Shown: positions 18,783 to 28,480 of the stretch, in pieces
How positions within the stretch are numbered: the first letter of the stretch is position 1
Layout of the letters: every line of letters starts with the position of its first letter
Origin: Stappia sp.
GTDB lineage: Bacteria; Pseudomonadota; Alphaproteobacteria; Rhizobiales; Stappiaceae
Direction: 5' to 3'
NCBI GenBank assembly: GCA_002722295.1
Contig: PBLF01000017.1
Location: 153,330 to 217,329, forward strand
Length of the DNA: 64,000 nt
Translations under genes and position numbers: made by a program
The notes under the pieces: model-generated
Database searches by the model: none
What the model saw: the letters and a program-made list of their open reading frames with translations, nothing else
Told to the model about the DNA's origin: nothing

Positions 18783-20042
18783 ATGCAGCAGGAGCGCCAG
18801 GGCGCGATGAGGGACGATACCAGCGGGCAGGACCACGACAGCGGAGGCTCGACCCTGCGTGCCTCGCCGGCAAGCGAGGCGGACACGCCGACGAGCCAGG
18901 TCGTGCGCTTTTCCGGAGACAAGGCGCTCAAGCTCGATTCAGGGCCGGTTCTCGACCCCTGGCAGATCGCCTACGAGACCTATGGCACGCTCAATGCCGA
19001 CCGCTCGAACGCGGTCCTCGTCTGCCACGCGCTGACCGGCGACCAGTATGTGGCCTCGCAGAACCCGCTAACGGGCAAGCCGGGCTGGTGGTCGATGCTG
19101 GTCGGTCCGGGACGCCCGGTCGACACGAACCACTATTTCGTCATCTGCGCCAATGTGCTTGGCGGTTGCCTCGGGACCACTGGGCCGGCTTCCACCAACC
19201 CTGCCACGGGGCAGCGATGGGGACTGGACCTTCCGCTCGTCACCATCCGCGACATGGTCAACGCGCAGGCCGTGCTTCTCGACCACCTCGGCATCGAGAC
19301 GCTGTTCGCGGTGGTCGGCGGCTCCATGGGCGGCATGCAGGTGCTGCAATGGGCGGCGAGCTATCCGCAGCGGGTCTTCACCGCCCTGCCGATCGCCTCG
19401 GCCGCGCGTCATTCCTCGCAGAACATCGCCTTCCACGAGGTCGGCCGGCAGGCCGTCATGGCGGACCCGAACTGGTGTGGCGGCCGGTATTTCGAGCGCG
19501 GCGTGCGCCCCTCCAAGGGACTGGCGGTGGCGCGCATGGCCGCGCATATCACCTATCTTTCGGATCCGGCGCTGCACCGGAAGTTCGGGCGCAACCTGCA
19601 GGATCGCGAGGAGATCACCTTCGGGTTCGAGGCCGATTTCCAGATCGAGAGCTACCTGCGGCACCAGGGCATGACCTTCGTCGACCGGTTCGACCCGAAC
19701 TCCTATCTCTATGTGACGCGGGCGATGGACTATTTCGACCTTGCCGCCGACTACGGCGGGTCGCTCGCGCGTGCGTTCCTGCATTCGCCGACCCGCTTCT
19801 GCGTGATGTCCTTCACCTCCGACTGGCTGTTCCCGACCGCCGAAAGCAAGGCGGTGGTGCGCGCGCTCAATGCGGCGGCCGCCAATGTCTCCTTCGTCGA
19901 GGTGGAGAGCGATCGCGGACACGACGCCTTCCTGCTCGACGAGCCGGAAATGTTCCGAACCGTGCTGGGCTTCCTCACCGGTGCCGCCCATGCGCGCGGC
20001 ATTCCCGCTCCGCTCGAGGCATCCGCGGAGGCAGGAGCATGA
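18783..20042 (+). CDS. metX: Homoserine O-acetyltransferase (or succinyltransferase), MetX
   Basis: The alpha/beta-hydrolase-fold enzyme of about 419 residues activates homoserine for methionine synthesis. Seen are [10 protein letters not shown], the nucleophile elbow [10 protein letters not shown], and the C-terminal His in [13 protein letters not shown]. The N-terminus is variable. ATG 18783 with a nearby GGAG is used here; ATG 18807 is equally possible. It overlaps metW by ATGA, the standard metXW pair of alphaproteobacteria. Acyl-donor specificity cannot be decided here. Confidence 0.94.
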   Translation: MQQERQGAMRDDTSGQDHDSGGSTLRASPASEADTPTSQVVRFSGDKALKLDSGPVLDPWQIAYETYGTLNADRSNAVLVCHALTGDQYVASQNPLTGKPGWWSMLVGPGRPVDTNHYFVICANVLGGCLGTTGPASTNPATGQRWGLDLPLVTIRDMVNAQAVLLDHLGIETLFAVVGGSMGGMQVLQWAASYPQRVFTALPIASAARHSSQNIAFHEVGRQAVMADPNWCGGRYFERGVRPSKGLAVARMAAHITYLSDPALHRKFGRNLQDREEITFGFEADFQIESYLRHQGMTFVDRFDPNSYLYVTRAMDYFDLAADYGGSLARAFLHSPTRFCVMSFTSDWLFPTAESKAVVRALNAAAANVSFVEVESDRGHDAFLLDEPEMFRTVLGFLTGAAHARGIPAPLEASAEAGA

Positions 20043-20728
20043 ACGACACGACAACGAACGTGATCGAACGTGGAGACCACCGGCTCGTCTGCGATCTCGT
20101 GACCCCGGGGGCGCGGGTGCTGGATATCGGCTGCGGCGACGGCGCGCTTCTCGACCTTCTGGTGCGAGAGAGGCAAGTCGACGGGCGCGGCATGGAGCTT
20201 TCCCAGGCGGGCGTGAACGCCTGCGTGGCACGCGGCCTGTCCGTCGTGCAGGGCGACGCGGACCGCGATCTCGCCGACTATCCCGACGATGCCTTCGACT
20301 TCGTGATCCTCAGTCAGACGCTGCAGGCGACCTATGCGCCGCGCCAGGTCCTGCGCGAGCTTCTGCGCATCGGCGCCAACGTGATCGTGTCGTTCCCCAA
20401 TTTCGGGCATTGGCGCAACCGGTTGCAGCTCATGTTCGAGGGGCGCATGCCGGTCACCGACTACCTGCCCTACAGCTGGTACGACACGCCGAACATCCAC
20501 TTCTGCACCATTCGTGACTTCGTGCTCATGTGCGACGAGGTGGATGCGAAGATGGAGAAGGCCATGGCGCTCAATGCGCGGGGGGAACCGGTGGGCTTCA
20601 CCGCGCCGTGGTGGGTGTGGAACCTGATCGGCGAACAGGCCCTGTTTCTCCTGAAGCGCTGCCCCGCCGCGTCGCGCCGCTGCCGAGCCCGTGCCCCGAC
20701 AGACCGGTCGTGGCTCCGTCGGGGATGA
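20039..20728 (+). CDS. metW: Methionine biosynthesis protein MetW
   Basis: The 229-residue class I SAM-methyltransferase-like protein has [23 protein letters not shown] and [11 protein letters not shown], all typical of MetW. It works with MetX, possibly by stabilising or activating it. The last ~25 residues are Arg/Pro-rich, exceed the usual length, and overlap a convergent methyltransferase gene by 131 nt. That tail may be an unconserved run-on. Confidence 0.92.
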   Translation: MNDTTTNVIERGDHRLVCDLVTPGARVLDIGCGDGALLDLLVRERQVDGRGMELSQAGVNACVARGLSVVQGDADRDLADYPDDAFDFVILSQTLQATYAPRQVLRELLRIGANVIVSFPNFGHWRNRLQLMFEGRMPVTDYLPYSWYDTPNIHFCTIRDFVLMCDEVDAKMEKAMALNARGEPVGFTAPWWVWNLIGEQALFLLKRCPAASRRCRARAPTDRSWLRRG

Positions 20729-21430
20729 ACAGCGGGCGGAAGGAGCGCGTCACGCGTTCCTCGCGCACCAGATTGCCGCGATAGACCTGCTTTTCCGCTT
20801 CCACGACAAGAAGCCCGGCAAAGGCCGGCCAGAGCCGCCGGCCGATGCCCTCCCACGTCCGGGCGCCGCGCAGGAGCAGCCGGGAGCGCGTGGGCGGCAT
20901 GAACAGCGCCTCGCCGCTGCCGCGTGGCTCGAACTGGCAGTCGCGCAGAAGCGCCTCGATCTGCCGGCGGGAGTAGGGGCGTCCGTATCCGAAGGGCGAG
21001 ATCTCGGACCGCGCCCAGAGGCCGCGCCGGTTGGGCACCACGACCAGGATCCGTCCGCCGGGCACGAGAACCCGCCAGACCTCGCGCAGCACGGCCTCGG
21101 GTCGCGGGCATGGTCGAGCGCATGAACAACCAGGGCGTTGTCGAACACATGGTCGGGAAACGGCAGCTCGTCGTCATCCACCAGGGTGGCCGAGTTACGC
21201 CCTCCGCGCGGCCAGGCGACCACGCCCTGCTGGGCCGGCATGGCCGCGACGCAGCACTCTGCCTCGTCGAGATAGGGGCGCATGTAGGGGCCGGCATAGC
21301 CGATGCCGATCATCCGCCGTCCCGAAAGCCCGGGCCAGAAGGCCCGCACGCGTGCGCCCACGAGCACGCGGAGCATGCGCCCGAGAGGTAGGTCGTAGAA
21401 TGTTCGCTGGTGTCTGGCGTCGAGATACAT
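20598..21430 (-). pseudogene. Class I SAM-dependent methyltransferase, frameshifted
   Basis: Two minus-strand frames together give one methyltransferase of the type often found beside gloB in Rhizobiales. The first begins MYLDARHQRTFYDLPLG (start 21430) and contains MIGIGYAGPYMRPYL and VVHALDHARDP. After about 21096-21101 the coding signal moves to another frame as VLREVWRVLVPGGRILVVVP. Adding one C to the CTCGGG stretch restores DPEAVLREVW. Either a one-base deletion inactivated it or the assembly is wrong there. Its end overlaps metW. Confidence 0.8.
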
Positions 21431-21621
21431 GGGCAGGCGACGGCGTCCCTCGGGAGAACGGTGTCGGCCGCTTGCAACGCCGGCCGGGGTGCGATTGAAC
21501 CCTTCCCGGGACCGCGATGCAACCCGTTCGGACATTCGCCCGGATGCCACCGCGCCGGGTCTTGTGCGCGCGGGAGCGGGCGTGCAGTCTGACCCCGGCG
21601 CGAACCATAAGGAGTTCCAGC

Positions 21622-22407
21622 ATGGGCACCACAGATGAAATGGCGCGGATCCGGCAGTTTTCGTGCCTGCAGGACAATTTCGGCGTTCTCGTGCATCTGC
21701 CGGAAAGCGGGCGCACGATTGCGTTCGATGTTCCCGAGGCTGCTCCCTATCTCAAGGCGCTTGCCGATACGGGCTGGACGCTCACCGACATCCTGATCAC
21801 GCACCACCACTTCGACCATGTGCAGGGGCTGGAGGCGCTGAAGGCGCAAACCGGCGCGCGGGCCGTGGGACCAGAAATGTCGCGCGACAGGATCGCCGGG
21901 CTCGACGAGGGTGTCGGCGACGGCGACACGGTCACCATCGGCGGGATCGCCTTTGACGCGATCGCGACGCCGGGGCACACGCTCGATCAGATTTCCTGGC
22001 ATGCGCCGGCGCTCAAGTTCGCCCATACGGGCGACACGCTTTTCTCGCTTGGCTGCGGGCGCGTGTTCGAAGGCGACATGACGATGATGTGGGAGTCCCT
22101 GGCGCGTCTCGTCGAGCGTCTTCCGGGGGAAACGGCGATCCATTGCGGCCACGAATACACGCTCGCCAATGCCCGCTTCGCGCTCACGATCGATCCGGAC
22201 AATGCCAGGCTCGTGGAGCGGGCACGGGAGGTGGAGAGCCTGCGTGCGGACGGGCGTGCGACACTGCCGACCACGATGGCGCAGGAACTGGCCACCAACC
22301 CGTTCCTTCGGGCAGCCGACCCGGCCATCCGCGCAAGGCTCGGCCTTGAGGATGCGAGCGACGCGGAGGTCTTCGCGGAGATACGACGCCGCAAGGACAA
22401 CGCCTGA
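21622..22407 (+). CDS. gloB: Hydroxyacylglutathione hydrolase (glyoxalase II)
   Basis: The 261-residue metallo-beta-lactamase-fold enzyme hydrolyses S-lactoylglutathione in methylglyoxal detoxification. Seen are THHHFDH (metal site), TPGHTLDQISW, HTGDTLFSLGCGRVFEG and HCGHEYTLANARFA. AAGGAG seven nt before ATG 21622 fixes the start. It is divergent from the frameshifted methyltransferase. Confidence 0.96.
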   Translation: MGTTDEMARIRQFSCLQDNFGVLVHLPESGRTIAFDVPEAAPYLKALADTGWTLTDILITHHHFDHVQGLEALKAQTGARAVGPEMSRDRIAGLDEGVGDGDTVTIGGIAFDAIATPGHTLDQISWHAPALKFAHTGDTLFSLGCGRVFEGDMTMMWESLARLVERLPGETAIHCGHEYTLANARFALTIDPDNARLVERAREVESLRADGRATLPTTMAQELATNPFLRAADPAIRARLGLEDASDAEVFAEIRRRKDNA

Positions 22408-22421
22408 CCGGAAGGATGAAG

Positions 22422-22868
22422 ATGCAAGACACCGCCATGACCGCCGCGCAGATCATCGATCTGCTCGACATGACGCCGCACCCGGAAGGCGGCCACTACG
22501 TCGAGACCTTCCGCGATCCGCTGACGGACGGAGACGGCCGTGCACGTTCGACGGCGATCTACTTCCTGTTGCAGGCGGGGGAATGCTCGGCCTGGCACCG
22601 GGTCGACGCGGTGGAGACCTGGCACTGGCACGCGGGCGCGCCGCTTGCCCTCAGGATTTCCAAGGATGGCGAGGACGCCCGCACGTTGACGCTCGGGCCG
22701 GACCTCGGCGTTGGTGAGCGGCCGCAGGGCGTGGTGCCCGCCGATGCATGGCAGGCGGCGGAGAGCCTGGGCGCGTGGACGCTGGTCGGATGCACCGTGG
22801 CTCCGGGCTTCGAGTTTGCCGGCTTCGAGATGGCGCCGGAAGGCTGGGAGCCCGGCTCTCGCGGGTGA
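22422..22868 (+). CDS. Cupin-domain protein, DUF985 family
   Basis: The 148-residue protein shows the DUF985/cupin_5 pattern: LLDMTPHPEGGHYVETFRD, TAIYFLLQAGECSAWHRVDAVETWHWHAG and LVGCTVAPGFEFAGFEMAPEGW. Family structures are beta-barrels that bind sugar-like ligands, but no function is established. Start codons at 22416, 22422 and 22437 are possible; GGAAGG favours 22422. It follows gloB by only 14 nt, so it is probably co-transcribed. Confidence 0.88.
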   Translation: MQDTAMTAAQIIDLLDMTPHPEGGHYVETFRDPLTDGDGRARSTAIYFLLQAGECSAWHRVDAVETWHWHAGAPLALRISKDGEDARTLTLGPDLGVGERPQGVVPADAWQAAESLGAWTLVGCTVAPGFEFAGFEMAPEGWEPGSRG

Positions 22869-23017
22869 GAGGGACGCCGGATACAGGGCTTTCCCGGCTT
22901 GCGCTCGCGCGCGCAGAAGCTACAGTGCGGCCGGATTTCATCCGCCGGCAGACCCGCGCGCCGTGACACGGCCCGCCGGATCGCCGCAACCCCGCCCAGG
23001 ACTGGACAACGGACCCC

Positions 23018-24238
23018 ATGGCTCACAAAGACATCAAGAAGGTGGTGCTCGCCTATTCAGGCGGCCTCGATACCTCGATCATCCTGAAATGGTTGCAGAC
23101 CGAGTACGGCTGCGAGGTGGTGACCTTCACCGCCGATCTCGGCCAGGGCGAGGAACTCGAGCCGGCGCGCAAGAAGGCCGAACTGCTCGGCATCAAGGAA
23201 ATCCACATCGACGACCTGCGCGAGGAGTTCATCCGCGACTTCGTCTTCCCGATGTTCCGCGCGAACACCGTCTACGAGGGGACCTACCTGCTCGGCACCT
23301 CGATCGCACGGCCGCTGATTTCCAAGCGCCTGATCGAGATCGCGCACGAGACCGGCGCCGACGCCATCGCCCATGGCGCGACCGGCAAGGGCAACGATCA
23401 GGTTCGCTTCGAGCTTTCCGCCTATGCGCTGGATCCGGACATCAAGGTGATCGCGCCCTGGCGTGACTGGACCTTCAAGTCGCGGACCGACCTGATCGAC
23501 TTCGCGGAGAAGCACCAGATTCCGGTGCCCAAGGACAAGCGTGGCGAGTCGCCCTTCTCGGTCGACGCCAACATGCTGCATTCCTCGTCGGAAGGTAAGG
23601 TGCTCGAGGATCCGTGGGAGGAGCCGCCGGAGTACGTCCACCAGCGCACCGTGTCGCCGATGGACGCGCCGGACGTGGCCACCGAGATCACCATCGGTTT
23701 CGAGAAGGGAGACGCGGTTTCGCTCAATGGCGAGGCCATGTCGCCGGCCACGCTCTTCGCGAAGCTCAACGACTATGGTCGCGACAACGGCATCGGCCGG
23801 ATCGACCTGGTCGAGAACCGCTTTGTGGGCATGAAGTCGCGCGGCGTCTACGAGACGCCTGGCGGCACCGTGCTGCTGGAGGCGCATCGCGCGATCGAGT
23901 CGATCACGCTCGATCGCGGCGCGGCGCATCTCAAGGACGAGCTGATGCCGCGTTACGCGGAGCTGATCTATAACGGCTTCTGGTTCTCGCCCGAGCGCGA
24001 GATGCTGCAGGCCGCCATCGACAAGAGCCAGGAGAAGGTCACCGGTGACGTTCGCCTGAAGCTCTACAAGGGCAACGTGATCGTGGTCGGTCGCCGGTCG
24101 CCGTATTCGCTCTACTCGGAAGAGCTCGTCACCTTCGAGGACGATCACGGCGCCTACGACCAGAAGGACGCGGCCGGCTTCATCCGGCTGAACGCCCTGC
24201 GCCTTCGCACGCTTGCCAAGCGCGACCGCGTGAAGTGA
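23018..24238 (+). CDS. argG: Argininosuccinate synthase
   Basis: The 406-residue N-type ATP pyrophosphatase condenses citrulline and aspartate. The PP-loop [45 protein letters not shown] and [16 protein letters not shown] are canonical. The stop shares bases with the start of the downstream ferredoxin-like gene (TGATG), indicating an operon. Confidence 0.98.
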   Translation: MAHKDIKKVVLAYSGGLDTSIILKWLQTEYGCEVVTFTADLGQGEELEPARKKAELLGIKEIHIDDLREEFIRDFVFPMFRANTVYEGTYLLGTSIARPLISKRLIEIAHETGADAIAHGATGKGNDQVRFELSAYALDPDIKVIAPWRDWTFKSRTDLIDFAEKHQIPVPKDKRGESPFSVDANMLHSSSEGKVLEDPWEEPPEYVHQRTVSPMDAPDVATEITIGFEKGDAVSLNGEAMSPATLFAKLNDYGRDNGIGRIDLVENRFVGMKSRGVYETPGGTVLLEAHRAIESITLDRGAAHLKDELMPRYAELIYNGFWFSPEREMLQAAIDKSQEKVTGDVRLKLYKGNVIVVGRRSPYSLYSEELVTFEDDHGAYDQKDAAGFIRLNALRLRTLAKRDRVK

Positions 24239-24936
24239 TGACCGGCCCGGCGCGGGACGGGGCATGGCTTGCCGACTTCGGCGAGCGCCTCGCCCGCGCC
24301 GGGTTTCTTGTCGCGGGCGGTTTTCGCACCGGACCCGATGACGACGTTCCCGCCTTGCCGGACGGTGCACCCGCCGCCACCGTTCTCGTCGTCGGCAGCC
24401 TGTCGAACACGCTTCTTCCGATCCTGAAAGAACGGGCCGAGTGGCACGATGGTGCGCCCGATCCGCTCGACCGCTATACGCGCGCGGCACTCACCGTGCT
24501 TGCGGACGGCGCGCGGCTCGGCGTGGTCTTTCCCTTTGACGGGCCGCCATATTACCCGTTCCAGCGCTGGGCATTGCGCACCGGCGGGTTCTCACGCTCG
24601 CCCATGGGGGTGCTCGCCGATGAGCCTCATGGCCCGTGGCTGGGCCTGCGTGCCGCGTTTCTTGCCCGGGAGGTCCTGCCGGTGACCGGAGGCGGTCGTG
24701 ACGGTCCGTGTCCCACATGCGCCGACACGCCGTGCATCTCCGCCTGTCCCGCCGGGGCGCTCTCCTCCAGCGGGTATGACGTGCCCCGCTGCCTGTCGTG
24801 GCTTGTGGCGAACCCCTCCGCCGACTGTCATCGCGGGTGTCTGGCGCGACGCGCCTGCCCCTTCGGACGCGATCACGCGCAAGGATATGACGAGGCCGCC
24901 TTTCACATGCGCAGCTTTCTGGGTGCGGCGTTCTAG
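24238..24936 (+). CDS. Ferredoxin-like iron-sulfur protein, epoxyqueuosine-reductase-related
   Basis: The 232-residue protein has eight Cys in its C-terminal third: CPTCADTPCISACPAGAL, then CLSWLVANPSADCHRGCLARRACPFG. This resembles the 4Fe-4S part of the QueG family, but the chain is far shorter than QueG and lacks its cobalamin domain. An N-terminal Rossmann-like stretch (VLVVGSLSNTLLPILKE) is visible. Function is unknown. ATG 24238 overlaps the argG stop and is preferred to GTG 24235. Confidence 0.8.
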   Translation: MTGPARDGAWLADFGERLARAGFLVAGGFRTGPDDDVPALPDGAPAATVLVVGSLSNTLLPILKERAEWHDGAPDPLDRYTRAALTVLADGARLGVVFPFDGPPYYPFQRWALRTGGFSRSPMGVLADEPHGPWLGLRAAFLAREVLPVTGGGRDGPCPTCADTPCISACPAGALSSSGYDVPRCLSWLVANPSADCHRGCLARRACPFGRDHAQGYDEAAFHMRSFLGAAF

Positions 24937-25028
24937 GGTCTGCCTCGGGGCGTGTCGCAAATCTTCAAGACGGGCTTTTGGATGCGCTGTATCCGGATGC
25001 GGGAACAGTCGAACAGGAGGTCTCCCTC

Positions 25029-25427
25029 ATGAAATTTCGCTACACGATCCTCTATGTGGAGGATGTCGCCCGCTCGCTGGCATTCTACGAGAGCGCCTTC
25101 GGGCTCAAGACCGGGTTCCTGCATGAAAGCGGTGCCTACGGCGAACTCGCGACGGGTGGAACCAGGCTGGCGTTTTCCTCGCGTGCATTGATGACGCAGC
25201 TTGGCAAGGCGCCGGCGCGGGCCGCCCCGGAGGCGCCCGTCTTCGAGATCGCGCTCGAGACCAACGATGTCGCGGGCGCGCTCGCAACGGCCCGTGCGGC
25301 GGGTGCACGCCTGGTTCAGGATGCGCGGGAGGAGGACTGGGGCCAGACGACAGCCTATGTGTCCGATCCCGACGGCTATCTTGTCGAGATCTGCTCGCCT
25401 GTCGCCGGCACCGCGAGCCCGGACTGA
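25029..25427 (+). CDS. VOC-superfamily (glyoxalase/bleomycin-resistance) protein
   Basis: The 132-residue protein has the paired beta-alpha-beta-beta-beta units of the VOC fold: YTILYVEDVARSLAFYESAFGLKTGF at the N-terminus and TAYVSDPDGYLVEICSP at the C-terminus. AGGAGG eight nt before ATG 25029 fixes the start. The substrate is unknown. Its end overlaps a convergent AraC-type gene by 52 nt. Confidence 0.9.
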   Translation: MKFRYTILYVEDVARSLAFYESAFGLKTGFLHESGAYGELATGGTRLAFSSRALMTQLGKAPARAAPEAPVFEIALETNDVAGALATARAAGARLVQDAREEDWGQTTAYVSDPDGYLVEICSPVAGTASPD

Positions 25428-26059
25428 GCCAGCAGCGAAAGCCGGTACGGATCCGATTTCAGCCGTGCCGGTGTCGCTCCGAACCAGTTGCGGAAGGCGC
25501 GTGTCATATGCGCCTGGTCCGCGTACCCCGCGTCGGCGGCGATCTCCGCAAGGCACGCGCCGCCCCTCAGTCCCAGTGCCGCGCGCCTTGCACGGGCGAG
25601 GCGCAACCAGAAGCCGGGCGCAGGCAGGCGGTTTGCCGAAAACAGCCGCTGCAGGGTCCGGGGCGTGAGGGACAGGCGCCGCGCAAGGTCCGCCGCCGTC
25701 GTGACGGGGGCCGCCTCGATGCCGGCGAAAGCCTCGATGATGCCCGCGTCGCGCGAGCAATGTTCCTCGATCAGCGAAAGGTGTGAGCCGGGATCTTCCG
25801 CCGTGTGGACGACCCTCGACAGAAGAGGCCCGGCCTCGATCCGTGTGCCCGGCGCAAGACGGTAGCCGGTCAGCCGCGTGCCGGGCGGAAAGCCCGTGGC
25901 CAGAACCGGCGCGCTGTGCAATTCGCTGACGAAGGCCGTGGGCGCCGAGCCGGGCACGCAGACCACGATCAGGTCGCGGCACCCGTCGGGCAGGACGAGA
26001 TCGGGGCCGGTTGCGGTGACCGTATGCCTCCAGACATCGAGAAGCGTCGTCGTGGTCAC
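25376..26059 (-). CDS. AraC-family transcriptional regulator
   Basis: The 227-residue regulator has a C-terminal double helix-turn-helix: LARRLSLTPRTLQRLFSANRL, then LAEIAADAGYADQAHMTRAFRNWFGATPARLK. The N-terminal half resembles the compact ligand domain of 'DUF6597'-type AraC proteins. The target is unknown; the convergent VOC gene is a plausible partner only by position. It lies 15 nt downstream of the ispA stop and reads away from it. Confidence 0.87.
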   Translation of the reverse strand: MTTTTLLDVWRHTVTATGPDLVLPDGCRDLIVVCVPGSAPTAFVSELHSAPVLATGFPPGTRLTGYRLAPGTRIEAGPLLSRVVHTAEDPGSHLSLIEEHCSRDAGIIEAFAGIEAAPVTTAADLARRLSLTPRTLQRLFSANRLPAPGFWLRLARARRAALGLRGGACLAEIAADAGYADQAHMTRAFRNWFGATPARLKSDPYRLSLLAQSGLAVPATGEQISTR

Positions 26060-26074
26060 GCCGCGCCTGCCTGA

Positions 26075-26998
26075 CTAGCTGTCGCGGTCGGCAACGAAGC
26101 GGGCAAGCGCCACAAGTTCAAGCGACCTTTCCCCGAAAGGCGCGAGAAGGGCTTCGGCTTCTGCAACGAGTCCCTCGAGTTCGGCCCGTGTTTCTGCCGT
26201 GCCCTTGAGTGCGACGAGCGTCGCCTTGCCCGCATCCGCATCCTTGCCGGCGGCCTTGCCCAGACGGACGGCGTCGCCTTCCACGTCCAGAAGGTCGTCG
26301 GCGAGCTGGAAGGCGAGGCCGATGATCTCCCCGAAGCGCGTCATGCGTTCGAGGTCCGCTTCAGTCGCATCGGCAAGACGCGCGCCCGTGCGCGCCGCAT
26401 AGCGGATCAGCGCGCCGGTTTTCATGGCCTGGAGAAGGCGGACCTCCTGCTCGCTGCGGTCGCGGTGCTCGGAGGCGAGATCCAGCATCTGGCCGCCCGC
26501 CATGCCGCCATGACCGGCGGCCCGGGCGAGTTCGCGCGACGCCTCCAGACGCACGGAGGCGGAGGCGTGTACGGCCGGATCCGCGATCAGGTCGAAGGCG
26601 AGCGTGAGCAGGGCGTCGCCGGCGAGGATGGCGGTCGCCTCGTCATAGGCCTTGTGCACGGTCGGGCGGCCGCGACGCATGTCGTCGTCGTCCATGGCGG
26701 GCAGGTCGTCGTGCACCAGCGAATAGCAATGGATGCATTCCAGCGCCGCGCCGGCCAGGATCACTCCCGCGTCGTCACGGCCGAAAAGTCTTGCCGAGGC
26801 CAGGACGAGGCCCGGGCGAAGCCGCTTGCCGCCACCGAGGGCCGCATGGCGCATGGCCGCGACAAGGCGTTCCGGACGGGCGTGCTCGCCGGCAAGAGCT
26901 GACGTCGCAAGGGCATTGTCGAGTGCCGCCTCGACACGCCGGGCGCAACCGGCGAGCAGGCGGACGGGATCGCCGCCGGACGCATCCTGATGGGTCAA
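26075..26998 (-). CDS. ispA: Farnesyl diphosphate synthase-type polyprenyl synthetase
   Basis: The 307-residue all-helical prenyltransferase makes short-chain isoprenoid diphosphates. The first Asp-rich motif is LVHDDLPAMDDDDMRRG, the second AFQLADDLLDVEGD, with GGKRLRPGL near the N-terminus. The pattern fits a C15-type (farnesyl) enzyme. A TTG start at 26998 is preferred because GCGGAGGC lies six nt upstream and no ATG or GTG fits; the frame upstream is unrelated. Confidence 0.93.
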   Translation of the reverse strand: MTHQDASGGDPVRLLAGCARRVEAALDNALATSALAGEHARPERLVAAMRHAALGGGKRLRPGLVLASARLFGRDDAGVILAGAALECIHCYSLVHDDLPAMDDDDMRRGRPTVHKAYDEATAILAGDALLTLAFDLIADPAVHASASVRLEASRELARAAGHGGMAGGQMLDLASEHRDRSEQEVRLLQAMKTGALIRYAARTGARLADATEADLERMTRFGEIIGLAFQLADDLLDVEGDAVRLGKAAGKDADAGKATLVALKGTAETRAELEGLVAEAEALLAPFGERSLELVALARFVADRDS

Positions 26999-27076
26999 GC
27001 ACTGCCTCCGCTTGCTGGTTTCCGCCGGCACGGTCCCGTCTGCGCGGGGCCCCTCCGTGCCGGAGCGAAAATGCTG

Positions 27077-27107
27077 CGGGCGGTACGATCGGAGACCGCA
27101 CCGCCCG
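27077..27107 (-). terminator. Possible terminator hairpin after ahpD
   Basis: CGGGCGGT (27077-27084) and ACCGCCCG (27100-27107) form an 8-bp stem with a 15-nt loop, 60 nt past the ahpD stop. Only a short T run follows (ATTTT), so it may be a weak terminator. Confidence 0.4.
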
Positions 27108-27169
27108 TGGTCATGTCTCGTAATCTCAGTGTCGCGAAACGCGCCAAAGGTCAACCGCGCCGGCGTGGC

Positions 27170-27697
27170 TCAGGCGGCGATCTCCGCCTCGAGCGCGACG
27201 GCGGCCGACTGGATGATGGCCGCGTAGCGGATCGCGGTCTGGATCTGCTCGCTCGACATGCCGGCTTTCCGCAGCACGTCCTCATGGGCGTCGATGCACA
27301 TGCCGCACCCGTTGATGGCGGAGACCGCCAGCGACCAGAGCTCGAAGTCGGCCTTGTCGACGCCCGGCTTGCCGATGACGTTCATGCGCAGCTTCGCCGG
27401 CATCGTCTTGTATGTCGCGTTCGAGGCGAGGTGCACGAAGCGGTAGTAGACGTTGTTCTGCGCCATGATCGTGGCGGCGGCCTTTGCCGCGCCAAGCGCC
27501 TCGGGGGAAAGATGCGGCGCGGCCTCGTCCAGCAGTTCGGCGCGCACGGTCGCGTTGCGGCTGGCAATGCCGCAGGCGACCATGAGGCCGAATTTCTGCT
27601 GGTCGGTGAAGGTCTCGTCGCTGGCAAGCGAGGAGAGGTTGAGGCGGGTGTCCTTGGCGAAGTCCGGCAATGCGGTCTTCAGGGCGTCAATCGACAT
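27170..27697 (-). CDS. ahpD: Alkylhydroperoxidase AhpD
   Basis: The 175-residue carboxymuconolactone-decarboxylase-fold enzyme recycles AhpC and has weak peroxidase activity. The catalytic motif [13 protein letters not shown] gives Cys131, Cys134 and His138. Length and the N-terminus [20 protein letters not shown] match AhpD. It lies downstream of ahpC on the same strand, separated by 119 nt that include a perfect hairpin, so it may be expressed below ahpC. Confidence 0.96.
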   Translation of the reverse strand: MSIDALKTALPDFAKDTRLNLSSLASDETFTDQQKFGLMVACGIASRNATVRAELLDEAAPHLSPEALGAAKAAATIMAQNNVYYRFVHLASNATYKTMPAKLRMNVIGKPGVDKADFELWSLAVSAINGCGMCIDAHEDVLRKAGMSSEQIQTAIRYAAIIQSAAVALEAEIAA

Positions 27698-27757
27698 GAT
27701 CGGTCTCCGTGGCGAACCCGGCTTGTGCGCGAGGCGCGTTTCGCGGGCATGAACGGG

Positions 27758-27784
27758 AAAACGGCGGAGCCATGGCTCCGCCGT
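27758..27784 (-). terminator. Perfect palindrome between ahpC and ahpD (attenuating hairpin)
   Basis: ACGGCGGAGCC (27761-27771) and GGCTCCGCCGT (27774-27784) form an 11-bp stem with a two-base spacer. TTT follows on the minus strand. Lying 33 nt after ahpC, it probably works as a partial terminator or mRNA-stabilising stem. Confidence 0.6.
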
Positions 27785-27816
27785 CCGTCTCGGTGAAGGT
27801 CGTGAGGGCGAGTCCC

Positions 27817-28368
27817 TCAGGCGGCGAGCGTCTCGCCACCGACCTCGCGGTTGCACGGGCAGAGCTCGTCCGTCTGAAGCGCGTCGAGAACCCGCAGCGT
27901 GTCCTTCGGGTTGCGGCCGACGTTGAGGTTGGTCGCATAGACGTGCTGGATGGTGTTCTCGTTGTCGACGATGAACGTGTAGCGGTAGGCCACGCCGTCC
28001 GGCGAGCGCACGCCGAGGCCGTCGACCAGCGAGCCGTTGGTGTCGGCGAACGACCAGATCGGAAGCTTGTTCAGGTCCGGATGGTCGCGGCGCCATGCGA
28101 GCTTGCAGAACTCGTTGTCGGTCGAGCCACCGAGGACGACGCAGTCGCGATCCTCGAAGTCGCCGGCAAGGCGGGCGAACTCGGCGATCTCGGTCGGGCA
28201 CACGAAGGTGAAGTCCTTCGGGTAGAAGAAGATGACCTTCCACTTGCCCTCGAAGCTCTTCTCGGTGAGCGTCTCGAACGCGCTTTCGCCGTTCTCCTCG
28301 TGCTGGTTGAAGCCCGGCTTCACGCCGACGATCTCGAACTCGGGAAGCTTGTCGCCAATACCGATCAT
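27817..28368 (-). CDS. ahpC: Peroxiredoxin AhpC (2-Cys)
   Basis: The 183-residue peroxiredoxin carries the peroxidatic Cys57 in [10 protein letters not shown] and a C-terminal Cys pair in [12 protein letters not shown]. It reduces H2O2 and alkyl peroxides, and AhpD is the expected reductant. Two adjacent ATGs exist (28371, 28368); GGAG six nt before the second favours 28368. It is divergent from oxyR across a region with two palindromes. Confidence 0.96.
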   Translation of the reverse strand: MIGIGDKLPEFEIVGVKPGFNQHEENGESAFETLTEKSFEGKWKVIFFYPKDFTFVCPTEIAEFARLAGDFEDRDCVVLGGSTDNEFCKLAWRRDHPDLNKLPIWSFADTNGSLVDGLGVRSPDGVAYRYTFIVDNENTIQHVYATNLNVGRNPKDTLRVLDALQTDELCPCNREVGGETLAA

Positions 28369-28480
28369 CATGATCTCCTGCTGTCTGGCCCGGCCGGAGG
28401 GAGGAGGCCGGTCGCCTGGAATACGGCTTGCACACGCTTGTTGTGCGGTGCAATGAGAGCGGGTATGCAAAGCTTGCGCG

